DNA of 7,055 nucleotides from JBBRLG01 sp038231495 (GCA_038231495.1 JBBRLG010000399.1:1-7055); one strand, 5' to 3'. Numbered from the stretch's first letter, positions 1-6,885 are shown. Made by a program: numbers and translations. The notes: generated by a model from the letters alone, not told the origin.

Positions 1-605
1 CTGCCGGGCGAGAGGTCCCGCGCGGCGACAACTTCCGCCCGTTGCACTTCCAGCGCGACCAGTGGTACCGGGCGGATACTGGGGTCGTAAAACTTCGGCG
101 GCACCTGCACCAGTTTGTCCACCGTATCCATCCCCGCTACGACTTCTCCGAAGATCGTGTACTGCCCGTCGAGGTGCGCGGCTTCGCCCAGGAGGATCGA
201 AAACGAAGTCGTGGCACTGTCCGGTTTGCCGTCCATGCGCGCCATCGACACCGTGCCACGGCGGTGGTGCAACGTGGAACTGAACTCCGCCTTGAGCGGA
301 TGAATCGCCTTCTCCTGGGCCGGCGTCAAGGCGTACGCCTCCGGCCGTTCCGTCACGTCGTCCAGTTGCAGGACGAAGCCCGGCTCGACGCGGCCGAAGT
401 GCGTGTGGTTGTAACAACCCAGCCGAACCAGGTTCAGAATCTGTTTGGCGTGCTCCGGCGCGGCGTCGGGGTAGAGGGCGATCACCACGTCGCCGCCGAC
501 CGTGTGTAGGACGACACACTCGTCGGACAGCCGCGGCGACTGGGCCTGCGCCCCGGCCGGCACGACAAGTAACATACAAACGACAGTTAATAGGCGTAAT
601 TGCAC
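1..605 (-). CDS. Secreted cyclophilin-type peptidyl-prolyl cis-trans isomerase, C-terminus cut by window edge
   Basis: The product should catalyse cis-trans isomerisation of prolyl bonds in proteins outside the cytoplasm. I translated 201 complete codons from a GTG at 605; the frame is still open at the window edge. Residues 1-21 form a signal peptide: basic R4, a hydrophobic core (LLTVVCMLLVV) and an AQA cleavage site before Q22. The cyclophilin domain starts near residue 29. It shows FGRVEPGFVLQ at 70-80, where R72, F77 and Q80 match the usual active-site Arg, Phe and Gln. It continues with GTVSMAR at 117-123 and HLDGQYTIFGEVVAGMDTVD at 144-163, a hallmark of the family. The GTG start is supported by GGAG nine bases upstream and by the signal peptide. 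The gene begins 12 nt after the stop of the membrane-protein gene, so the two are probably one transcript. The family is secure. The native substrate and the C-terminal end are unknown; the tail after residue 165 may be an extra extension. Confidence 0.9.
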   Translation of the reverse strand, partial: MQLRLLTVVCMLLVVPAGAQAQSPRLSDECVVLHTVGGDVVIALYPDAAPEHAKQILNLVRLGCYNHTHFGRVEPGFVLQLDDVTERPEAYALTPAQEKAIHPLKAEFSSTLHHRRGTVSMARMDGKPDSATTSFSILLGEAAHLDGQYTIFGEVVAGMDTVDKLVQVPPKFYDPSIRPVPLVALEVQRAEVVAARDLSPG

Positions 606-614
606 GGGGATCGA

Positions 615-618
615 CTCC
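615..618 (-). promoter_or_regulatory. Shine-Dalgarno site of the isomerase gene
   Basis: GGAG on the minus strand lies nine bases before the GTG at 605. It begins inside the TAG stop codon of the upstream membrane-protein gene (618-620). This favours the GTG over the in-frame ATG ten codons later, which would remove the basic N-terminus of the signal peptide. The overlap with the stop codon suggests translational coupling. Confidence 0.6.
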
Positions 619-1907
619 TAGCCCGCGTGGGCCGGCTCCAGCATGTCGCTGAGGTTCACCATGAGCGGGGACGAAACGCTTTTGCGCTTGAGCTTCCAGA
701 TCACGCCGTCCACGAAGAAATGGTGGATCTGCACCGCAACGATGGTCACGCCGATGTAGAACGGCAAGCCCGGCGTCGCGGGGTTGCCCTGGTGGACGAA
801 CATTTCACGCATGCCCGCCAGCAGTTCGGTGAACGAGACCTGCTTCACAGCCCACCAGGTCAGGAGCGGAAAGACGAAGAACATCGCGGCCCCGCCGAGG
901 ACGTTGAGGAAGCCCCAGCGCACCGTTTCGCCGACGACGTACTGCCGCGACGGCGCGATCTGTTGCAAATCCATCTTCTCCTTGAGCTGCATCGACCAGG
1001 CGATGAGCAGGTACTGCATGCAGTGGAAAAACGGCACGAATTCGCTGAAGGAAAGCCAACCGGCGCCGAGTACGAACCAAATGTATTGGGCGGCAGCCGG
1101 CACCAGGATGATTGGCGGCGGCAGACGCTTTTTCTGGACCGACCACCGGACCACGCCATACAGGAAGAGCGCCCCGCCCGCCCACATGAGGACGTGAAAG
1201 ACAGTGGGCAACCACTCCGGAATGCCGAGCGCCTGGTATTTGATGCTGTAGAACACATTCACCCCGGTGCCGCCCGCGGGGATGACCTCTCCCGTCGAGG
1301 CCGACACGAGGAACGAGCTGTAGATGAACGTGGTTAGCCCGAGCCGTTCCCAACGGCCAATGTTAAAACCGGCCCGGCGGGCGTAGATCATCGTGATGCC
1401 GAACGTCTGGCCGCAGAAGTGGTACGACGACCACCAGAAGAACAGTTTGATGAAGTACGGTGCAATCACCGTCGGCGACGCCATGGCGCCGACCAGGGCG
1501 GCCAGAATGAACCACGGCACGACGAGGGCCGTGAGCGGGTACTGCATGACGTTGCCGTAGGAGTGGTACAGGCGGTAATTCGTCGCGGAGAAGTGCGGCC
1601 AGTTGCACACCCAGGCGAGCATGGCCGCGAGCGTGATACCCTCTTTCCAGCGATAGCTTTGTTGTTCGTAGGGGATCAGGAAAAACAGGACGACGAACAC
1701 CGCGAGCGACAGGCCGCCGATGACGCTGTAATCCACGAAGGCGTTGACGAAATAGAGGCTGGTCGGCGGGCGCGGCCCGGCGGTAGGCAGTTTTGCGCTC
1801 GGCGCGATCGCCGTAGCAAATCCGGCTAATTGCGGCCGAGGAACCGGCGCGGTCGCCAGGCCGGTCGCGGTGGACGAGGGCGCGAATTTCTTGGTGCCTT
1901 TGCGCAT
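618..1907 (-). CDS. Polytopic membrane protein of unknown function with conserved-looking histidines
   Basis: I do not recognise this 429-residue protein with certainty. Residues 1-50 are a Pro/Ala/Thr-rich, probably disordered cytoplasmic leader with several Lys and Arg. About nine or ten membrane segments follow, near 58-79, 90-104, 123-142, 150-172, 190-205, 234-254, 264-282, 288-304, 331-352 and 382-400. Histidines lie in or beside them in distinctive contexts: NWPHF (H105), YRLYHSY (H115), SSYHFCGQTFG (H163), PFFHCMQY (H295) and QIHHFFVDGVIWKLK (H395, H396, D400). This pattern suggests an intramembrane metal site, loosely like the Brp/Blh carotenoid dioxygenases or membrane di-iron enzymes; that comparison is inference. 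I chose the ATG at 1907 because the open frame upstream runs into hemL on the same strand, and because AGGA lies 12 bases before it. The stop is 12 nt from the isomerase start, so it is probably in that operon. That it is a real gene is well supported; its function is open. Confidence 0.85.
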   Translation of the reverse strand: MRKGTKKFAPSSTATGLATAPVPRPQLAGFATAIAPSAKLPTAGPRPPTSLYFVNAFVDYSVIGGLSLAVFVVLFFLIPYEQQSYRWKEGITLAAMLAWVCNWPHFSATNYRLYHSYGNVMQYPLTALVVPWFILAALVGAMASPTVIAPYFIKLFFWWSSYHFCGQTFGITMIYARRAGFNIGRWERLGLTTFIYSSFLVSASTGEVIPAGGTGVNVFYSIKYQALGIPEWLPTVFHVLMWAGGALFLYGVVRWSVQKKRLPPPIILVPAAAQYIWFVLGAGWLSFSEFVPFFHCMQYLLIAWSMQLKEKMDLQQIAPSRQYVVGETVRWGFLNVLGGAAMFFVFPLLTWWAVKQVSFTELLAGMREMFVHQGNPATPGLPFYIGVTIVAVQIHHFFVDGVIWKLKRKSVSSPLMVNLSDMLEPAHAG

Positions 1908-1982
1908 CGCGGCTGGCCGTCCTGAAGAGTTGAGCGGCAGGCGAAGCCTTTCCGCCCTCGCCTGAATTATTGTCCCGGCACA

Positions 1983-2012
1983 AGCATAGCTTTCAGAAAT
2001 GCCGTTGTCCAA
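1983..2012 (-). promoter_or_regulatory. Possible sigma-70-like promoter for the membrane protein and isomerase genes
   Basis: In the 121-nt gap after hemL, the minus strand has TTGGAC (2012-2007), an 18-nt spacer and TATGCT (1988-1983), about 75 nt before the ATG at 1907. This matches 7 of 12 positions of the classical consensus. The gap is more AT-rich than its surroundings and is longer than needed for simple coupling. Planctomycete promoters are poorly defined, so this is only a candidate. Confidence 0.25.
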
Positions 2013-2028
2013 ATTCCCGGCGAAACTT

Positions 2029-3336
2029 TCATCCGGCCGCGCCCGAAGCGATTTCCGCCAGCGCTTCGCGCGCCGCGGCAACGGTCTGCTGAACGTGCTT
2101 GTCCGTGTGTTGCGTCGAGACGAACGCCGCCTCAAACTGGCTACACGGCAGGTACACGCCGCGGTCCATCATCGCCCAGAAGAAGTGGCCGAACCGCGCC
2201 GTGTCGCTGGTCTTGGCGGAATCGTAGTCCGTGACAGGGCCGGCCGTGAAGAAGAACGTCCACATGCTGCCGACGCGGTTGATGCAGTGCGGCAAGCCGG
2301 CCGCGCGCGCCGCGGTGGTCATACCCTCGACGAGCGTTTGCGTCCGCCGATCGAGTTGGCCGTACGGCGGGTTGTCGCGCAGTTCCTGCAAGGTCGCGAT
2401 GCCCGCGGCCATCGCCACCGGGTTGCCCGACAGCGTGCCGGCCTGGAAAACCGGCCCCGCCGGCATGACGTGCTTCATCACGTCCGCCCGGCCGCCGTAC
2501 GCGCCGACCGGCATGCCGCCGCCGACGATCTTGCCCAGCACGGTCAAATCCGGCGTCTGCCGTAATAGCTGCTGTGCCCCGCCGTACGCCAGGCGGAACC
2601 CGGTCATTACTTCGTCGTAGATCAATAGCGCCCCGTGTTGCTCCGTTAAGCGACGTAGCTCGGCGAGGAATTCGGCCGACGGCGTTACCAGCCCCATGTT
2701 GCCGGCCACGGGTTCGAGGATGACGCCGGCGATGCGGTCGCCGTGGTTCCGAAACGCCTCGGCGAGTGCCTGCACGTCGTTGTAGCGCAGCGACAAGGTG
2801 TCGGCGGTGCAGCCCCTGGGCACGCCCGGACTGTTCGGCACGCCGAGCGTCGTGGCGCTGGAACCGGCCTGCACCAGGAGACTATCGACGTGGCCGTGAT
2901 AGCAACCTGCGAACTTGACGATTACGTCGCGGCCGGTGAAGCCGCGGGCCAGGCGGATGGCGCTCATCGACGCCTCGGTGCCGGAACTGACCATGCGCAC
3001 CATTTCGACCGACGGCACCGCGTTGATAATCAGGTCGGCCATGACCGATTCCTGCTCGGTCGGCGCGCCGAACGACATGCCGTTGCGGACCGCCTCCTCG
3101 ACGGCCCGCACGACGCGCGGGTGCGCGTGGCCCAGGATGAGCGGCCCCCACGAGCCGATGTAGTCGAGGTAGTCGTTGCCGTCGAGGTCGTAGAGGTAAG
3201 GCCCTGCGCCGCGGGCGATGAACAGCGGCTGCCCGCCGACGGCGCCGAACGCGCGGGCCGGGCTGTTGACGCCGCCGGGGATCAACCGGCAAGCCCGCTG
3301 GAAGGCGTCGCGACTCCGGGGCCGATTCATTTTCAT
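2029..3336 (-). CDS. hemL: Glutamate-1-semialdehyde 2,1-aminomutase
   Basis: This PLP enzyme converts glutamate-1-semialdehyde to 5-aminolevulinate in the cytoplasm, the last step of the C5 route to tetrapyrroles (haem, sirohaem, cobalamin). The protein has 435 residues, a normal length for HemL. Its features run in family order: the N-terminal IPGGVNSPARAF at 19-30, GSWGPLILGHAHP at 61-73, the PLP phosphate-binding stretch SSGTEASM at 118-125, CYHGHVDS at 145-152, the cofactor-ring aspartate D241 in IYDEVMTGFR, the Schiff-base lysine K269 in TVLGKIVGGGMPVGAYGG, and GTLSGNP at 300-306. All key residues are present, so it should be active. I chose the ATG at 3336 because GGAG and AAGG lie nine and five bases upstream; an ATG two codons later (3330) is possible. 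The frame stays open upstream inside glnE, but that part is a shadow. It follows glnE by 61 nt. Use of HemL implies the C5 rather than the glycine (ALAS) pathway. Confidence 0.97.
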   Translation of the reverse strand: MKMNRPRSRDAFQRACRLIPGGVNSPARAFGAVGGQPLFIARGAGPYLYDLDGNDYLDYIGSWGPLILGHAHPRVVRAVEEAVRNGMSFGAPTEQESVMADLIINAVPSVEMVRMVSSGTEASMSAIRLARGFTGRDVIVKFAGCYHGHVDSLLVQAGSSATTLGVPNSPGVPRGCTADTLSLRYNDVQALAEAFRNHGDRIAGVILEPVAGNMGLVTPSAEFLAELRRLTEQHGALLIYDEVMTGFRLAYGGAQQLLRQTPDLTVLGKIVGGGMPVGAYGGRADVMKHVMPAGPVFQAGTLSGNPVAMAAGIATLQELRDNPPYGQLDRRTQTLVEGMTTAARAAGLPHCINRVGSMWTFFFTAGPVTDYDSAKTSDTARFGHFFWAMMDRGVYLPCSQFEAAFVSTQHTDKHVQQTVAAAREALAEIASGAAG

Positions 3337-3341
3337 ACCAA

Positions 3342-3349
3342 CCTTCTCC
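3342..3349 (-). promoter_or_regulatory. Shine-Dalgarno site of hemL
   Basis: The minus strand reads GGAGAAGG here, followed by five bases and the ATG at 3336. It is the clearest ribosome-binding site in the window. Its spacing favours the first of two closely spaced ATG codons (3336 rather than 3330). Confidence 0.7.
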
Positions 3350-3370
3350 GGAACAAAGAACCCCGCGTTT

Positions 3371-3412
3371 GCCGCTTGCGGCTGAGCGCTGGAGCGCTTA
3401 GCCGCAAGCGGC
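3371..3412. repeat. Palindromic repeat spanning the glnE stop codon
   Basis: Two 20-nt arms, 3371-3390 and 3393-3412, are inverted copies with one mismatch (3384 against 3399) and a 2-nt centre; in practice the loop would be about four bases. The outer arm reads GCCGCTTGCGGCT and the inner part GAGCGCT. In the minus-strand transcript it would be a very stable hairpin in the glnE-hemL junction. No U-run follows on either strand, so it is not a typical intrinsic terminator. It covers the last four GlnE codons and the TAA. It looks like a dispersed, REP-like element rather than a gene-specific structure. Confidence 0.8.
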
Positions 3413-6400
3413 CCGCTCGCGGTCGAGCAAATGCAAAAACAGCCGGCGCGTCTGGGCCGTGTGCGTTTCCAACTCCGCCAGCAGGGCCGTCGCGGCGCGT
3501 TCGTTCGCCCGGGCCTCGAAACCGAGCCGGCGGGCCAGCTTCTCCACCTCGTCGGGCAGCGCCGGGATCTCGTCCAGCGAGCGGTTGTGGACGATCCGCA
3601 ACCGGCTCTGCACCCGCAGCAAAAAGTCGTAACCGGATCGCAATTGCTGGTCTTCCGTTTCGTCCAACAGCCCGCCGGCACGCAGCGCGTCGAGTGCTTC
3701 CCATGTGTTCGGCGTCCGCAGCTCCGGCCTGGCCTTGCCGTACTTGATCTGAAACAACTGCACGAGGAATTCCACATCCACCAGGCCGCCGAAGCCGCGC
3801 TTGAGGTCGCGCCAGCCCCGGCTCGCTTCCAGACGTTCGCGCATGGCGAGGATGTCGTCGATCAACTCCGGCCGCCACGGCAAGCCGAACGCGGCGTCCG
3901 CGGCAACGCCCAGGACTTCGCGCCCGAACTCCGCGTCGCCAAAGACGACCCGCGCCCGCGTCAGGGCTTGACGCTCCCAAAGCTGGGCGCACCCGTCCGC
4001 CCGTTCCAGGCTCTCGATCCCGGCCGTGTAGTAGCGCCGGAACTCGCTCAGCGGAATGACCAGGCTGCCGGACTTGCCGGTCGGCCGCAACCGCATGTCC
4101 ACCTGGTAGAGTTGGCCCAACGGCCCCTGGTAGCTCATCGCGCGAATGATGCGCTGCGCCAGCTGCGTGAAGAAGTGAAAGTTGTCGGTCAGCTCGAAGC
4201 GGTCGAACCGTGTCGAGCCGGGCGTCGGCACGGTCTGGCCGTCGCCCTCGTAAATGAGGATCAGGTCCAGGTCGCTGTGATAGTTGAGTGCCTTGCCGCC
4301 GAGTTTGCCCAGGGCGATCAGGACGAACCGGCTGGCCTGTCCGGCGCGGCCGCCTTGCTCCAACGTCGGCATCCCGAAGCGCGTTTCCAACGGCGGATAT
4401 TGCGGCAGTGCGATGCGTTCGAGAATGGCCTCCGCCAGTTCGCTCAGGGCCGCGACCGTTTCTTGAATGCGGTCCTTGCTCAAGATGTCGCGCACGCCGA
4501 TGCGCAGGAGTTCCTTGCTCTGAAAATAGTGCAGGATCGGGTCGAGGTCCGTGGCCCCGCGGCACAACTCGGCCAGTTCCGCGCGCAGCTCCTCGGCGGC
4601 GCGCGGCTGGTTCAGCACGAGGCTGTCGAGCAACTCGTCGATCATGCCGGGGTTATTGATGAGGATTTCCGAAAGGAACTGGCTCCACGCGCACAAATCG
4701 ACGTACAGTTTCAGGCTGGGCGGGTTGAAGCTGAACAGCTCCCACAGGACGGTTTTGCAGCCGAGTTTGTGACTGACTTTTTCCAAATTCAACAGCGCCA
4801 TGTCGGGGTCCGGCGTCTCGGCGACGGCGCGCAGCAGTGCCGGCGCGATGCTCGCCAGGAAGTGCCGGCAGCGGCGCGTCGAGAGGAACGGCACCGACTC
4901 CTGGGTGAGCAGGCTCAAATTGTGGTACGCCGCCGTCACGTCGTTGAACGGGTAACGCCCGAGGACGGTGCGGATGGTCTCGGCGTCGGGGTTCAAGTCG
5001 AGGATCAGGTCCGACTCCGGCTCGGCCTCGCCGGCCTCCCCGGCAAACGTCTGGTGCAGCAGGTGGTCGAGGATGCGCCGCGTCGGCTCGGTCTTGTCGT
5101 GGTAGTCGCGCAGGAATTTGTCGCGCGGGTCGATTACGGCCGCGGCGTCGGCCCGGCGCGGCTCCGCGAAGCGCGGCGCCGGCTGCAAATAGCCCATGCG
5201 CTGGGCGAGTTTCGACAACTCTTCCGGCTCCGTCGGCAGCTGATGCGTCTGCAAGTCGAAGAGCAGTTGCAGCCGGTGCTCGGTCTTGCGCAAGAAGCGG
5301 TAGGCGTCGTCGAGCACGCGGTATTCCTGGTCGGTCAGGCAACCGACGCGCTCAAGCGCCTGGATGGCGAGCAAGGTGTTGCGTTGCCGGACTTCCGGCA
5401 AATCGCCGCCGTTGAGCAGTTGCAAAAACTGGATGGTGAACTCGATGTCGCGGATGCCGCCGTGCCCGGTCTTGACCTCGCGGTCGGTCGCGCCGTCGCG
5501 GCTGGTCTTCTGCTCGATCTTGCGCTTGAGCACCTTGATCTCGTTGATCTCGGCGAAACTCAGATATTTGCGGTAGACGAACGGCTCGATGGCCTGCAAG
5601 AAGCGGTTGCCCAGTCCCAGGTCGCCGGCGACGGCCCGGACCTTGATGAGCGCCTGCCGCTCCCACGTCCTTCCCAGGGAGTCGTAATACGCCAGCGTGC
5701 TGGCCAGTGACCGTGCCAGCGGCCCGCGCGCCCCTTCGGGCCGCAGCCGCAAATCGACGCGGTACGCCTGGCCGCGGTCGGTGTGCGCCGACAGCAGGCG
5801 GACGACTTCGCCGACGACGCGCGCGAAAAATTCGTCGTTGCCGATGCTGGTGACGCGCTTGCCGTGCGTCGTCCCCTCCTCGGCGTAGACGAACAGGAGG
5901 TCGATGTCGCTGCTGTAATTTAGCTCTTCGGCCCCGTGCTTGCCGAACGCAAGCACGACGCACGCCACCGGTTCACCCGCCGCGTTGACCGGCTCGCCGA
6001 AGCGTTTGCCGACCAGCCGCAGGGCGAGGCCGAGCGCCACTTCCAGGGCGGCGTCGGCGACGCGCGACAGGTCGCGCGTGACCTCTTCGAGCGGCCGTTC
6101 GCGAATGATGTCGTTGGTGCCGATGCGCAACAGTTGCCGTTGCCGGTACCGTCGAAACGCCCGCAGCACCGCCGAGTCTTCAAACGCCCCGGCGACCTCG
6201 GCTTCCAGCAACCCACGCAATTCGCCCAAACTCGGACTGCGCCGCAAGGGCACTCGAAGCATGTCGAGGTAGTCGGGGTTGTAGCTGAGCAGGTCGCTGA
6301 ACGACTGGCTGGTGCCGAAGAGTTGCAACAGTATTTCGAGGGTCCGCGCCCGGCTTTCGAGCAAGACGGGCAGTTGCTCGGCGGCGGTCGGGTTGGCGAG

Positions 6401-6625
6401 GAAGCGTTCCAGGTTATTGAGCGCCATGTCCGGATCGGGGCAGCGCGGCAGCAGTCGGCTGAGCGGCCCGCACAGTTCGCGGAGCTGGTCGAGCGCCAGG
6501 CTGGAGGCGAGGTGGGTGAGGTTGCGCCAACCGCGTTCGGGGTCGCGCAGGTTCCACCCGTGCAGCACGGGGCGCGCGGCAGCGAGCGAATCGAGGCAAG
6601 AACGCAGTTGGTCGAGTAGCATCAC
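3398..6625 (-). CDS. glnE: Bifunctional glutamine synthetase adenylyltransferase/adenylyl-removing enzyme
   Basis: GlnE attaches AMP to, and removes it from, a tyrosine of glutamine synthetase, tuning ammonium assimilation to nitrogen status, typically under PII control. The 1075-residue protein has both nucleotidyltransferase heads. In the N-terminal (adenylyl-removing) head, SSDIDLLFVY gives D240 and D242, followed by VDLRLRPEG with D291 and GHGGIRDIEF at 387-396. In the C-terminal (adenylylating) head, GKLGGKALNYHSDLDLILIY gives D785 and D787, then QVDMRLRPTG with D843 and GFGGLVDVEF at 944-953. Metal-binding acidic residues are intact in both, so both activities are expected. It is about 130 residues longer than E. 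coli GlnE (946); part of the excess may be the Ala/Arg/Pro-rich linker near 481-500. The N-terminal head has GKHG (H230) where GKLG is usual. The start is either GTG 6625 or the adjacent ATG 6622; neither has a good Shine-Dalgarno site. The stop lies inside a palindromic repeat. Confidence 0.97.
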   Translation of the reverse strand: MMLLDQLRSCLDSLAAARPVLHGWNLRDPERGWRNLTHLASSLALDQLRELCGPLSRLLPRCPDPDMALNNLERFLANPTAAEQLPVLLESRARTLEILLQLFGTSQSFSDLLSYNPDYLDMLRVPLRRSPSLGELRGLLEAEVAGAFEDSAVLRAFRRYRQRQLLRIGTNDIIRERPLEEVTRDLSRVADAALEVALGLALRLVGKRFGEPVNAAGEPVACVVLAFGKHGAEELNYSSDIDLLFVYAEEGTTHGKRVTSIGNDEFFARVVGEVVRLLSAHTDRGQAYRVDLRLRPEGARGPLARSLASTLAYYDSLGRTWERQALIKVRAVAGDLGLGNRFLQAIEPFVYRKYLSFAEINEIKVLKRKIEQKTSRDGATDREVKTGHGGIRDIEFTIQFLQLLNGGDLPEVRQRNTLLAIQALERVGCLTDQEYRVLDDAYRFLRKTEHRLQLLFDLQTHQLPTEPEELSKLAQRMGYLQPAPRFAEPRRADAAAVIDPRDKFLRDYHDKTEPTRRILDHLLHQTFAGEAGEAEPESDLILDLNPDAETIRTVLGRYPFNDVTAAYHNLSLLTQESVPFLSTRRCRHFLASIAPALLRAVAETPDPDMALLNLEKVSHKLGCKTVLWELFSFNPPSLKLYVDLCAWSQFLSEILINNPGMIDELLDSLVLNQPRAAEELRAELAELCRGATDLDPILHYFQSKELLRIGVRDILSKDRIQETVAALSELAEAILERIALPQYPPLETRFGMPTLEQGGRAGQASRFVLIALGKLGGKALNYHSDLDLILIYEGDGQTVPTPGSTRFDRFELTDNFHFFTQLAQRIIRAMSYQGPLGQLYQVDMRLRPTGKSGSLVIPLSEFRRYYTAGIESLERADGCAQLWERQALTRARVVFGDAEFGREVLGVAADAAFGLPWRPELIDDILAMRERLEASRGWRDLKRGFGGLVDVEFLVQLFQIKYGKARPELRTPNTWEALDALRAGGLLDETEDQQLRSGYDFLLRVQSRLRIVHNRSLDEIPALPDEVEKLARRLGFEARANERAATALLAELETHTAQTRRLFLHLLDRERAACG

Positions 6626-6729
6626 ATCGCCGGACCGTTTCCGAATTCCAAGGCACTCGCGGAAGGTGCAGCCCCAGATTGCAGATTACCCGCGCGGCCA
6701 ACGGGGAGCAAGCGCCAATGCCTCCGTCA

Positions 6730-6760
6730 TTTGAGGGGGGTGTGGCAAATCTTTCGGGAG
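6730..6760 (+). repeat. Outer-arm repeat, copy 1
   Basis: This copy begins TTTGA, then six G, then TGTGGCAA and, one base later, TCTTTCGGGAG. It is a direct repeat of 6859-6885, differing in G-run length and in one base (A against C after GGCAA). Bases 6738-6760 are also inverted relative to 6836-6858 with 22 of 23 positions matching. Confidence 0.8.
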
Positions 6761-6858
6761 GTCTGCTGTAGGACGGGCTTCCAGCCCGTCCAGAGAACTC
6801 GGACGGGCTGGAAGCCCGTCCTACGGAAGAAAGCCCTCCCGAAAGAGTTGCCACACCC
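6738..6858. repeat. 121-bp compound inverted-repeat element
   Basis: Outer arms 6738-6760 and 6836-6858 match inverted at 22 of 23 positions. Inside them, arms 6768-6791 and 6801-6824 are a perfect 24-bp inverted repeat around a 9-nt spacer (6792-6800). The short linkers between outer and inner arms are not complementary. Each inner arm is itself a small hairpin, GGACGGGCT and AGCCCGTCC around a 3-nt loop (6771-6791 and 6801-6821). The element therefore could fold as one long stem or as two side-by-side hairpins. There is no ORF and no flanking target-site duplication that I can identify. It resembles a non-autonomous, MITE- or REP-like element; the paired TTCCAGCCC/GGAAGCCC units are, from memory, common in planctomycetes. 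Confidence 0.8.
6836..6858 (-). repeat. Outer-arm repeat, copy 2 (inverted)
   Basis: This is the inverted copy of the TGTGGCAA / TCTTTCGGGAG unit. It pairs with copy 1 at 22 of 23 positions. Its first 21 bases counted from the right (6858-6838) pair perfectly with copy 3 (6865-6885) across a 6-nt gap. It is the shared partner of two alternative stems. Confidence 0.8.
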
Positions 6859-6885
6859 TTTGAGGGGTGTGGCAACTCTTTCGGG
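6859..6885 (+). repeat. Outer-arm repeat, copy 3
   Basis: This copy begins TTTGA, then four G, then TGTGGCAA, C and TCTTTCGGG. It repeats copy 1 in the same orientation and forms a perfect 21-bp inverted repeat with copy 2. No inner GGACGGGCT unit follows it, so it is either a partial element or the remains of a second one. Confidence 0.75.

Noticed and set aside
600..1337. 245-codon open frame on the plus strand
   Set aside because: It is antisense to the membrane-protein gene. Its composition (many His, Arg, Asp, Glu) is the typical mirror image of a hydrophobic gene, and it has no family signature.
1908..2135. Earlier start for the membrane protein, adding 76 residues
   Set aside because: It would overlap the end of hemL on the same strand. 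The added part is Arg-rich with no family features, and ATG 1907 gives a sensible start.
3371..3412. Rho-independent terminator after glnE
   Set aside because: The stem is strong, but no U-run follows in the transcript direction, and hemL starts only 35 nt later with a clear ribosome-binding site.
3337..3777. N-terminal extension of the hemL frame into glnE
   Set aside because: The extra residues are Cys/Arg/Ser-rich shadow sequence of glnE. HemL homology begins just after 3336, where there is a good ribosome-binding site.
5153..5182. GC-rich imperfect palindrome in the glnE linker
   Set aside because: Only the outer seven bases pair cleanly, and several inner mismatches follow. This is within what alternating GC coding sequence gives by chance.
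3431..5710. 759-codon open frame on the plus strand
   Set aside because: It lies wholly antisense to glnE, whose motifs are unmistakable. Long antisense frames are expected in GC-rich codon usage, and its translation shows no recognisable domain.
6683..6711. Possible glnE promoter on the minus strand: TTGCTC, 17 nt, TAATCT
   Set aside because: Spacing is ideal, but only about 6 of 12 consensus positions match, which is expected by chance in this length.
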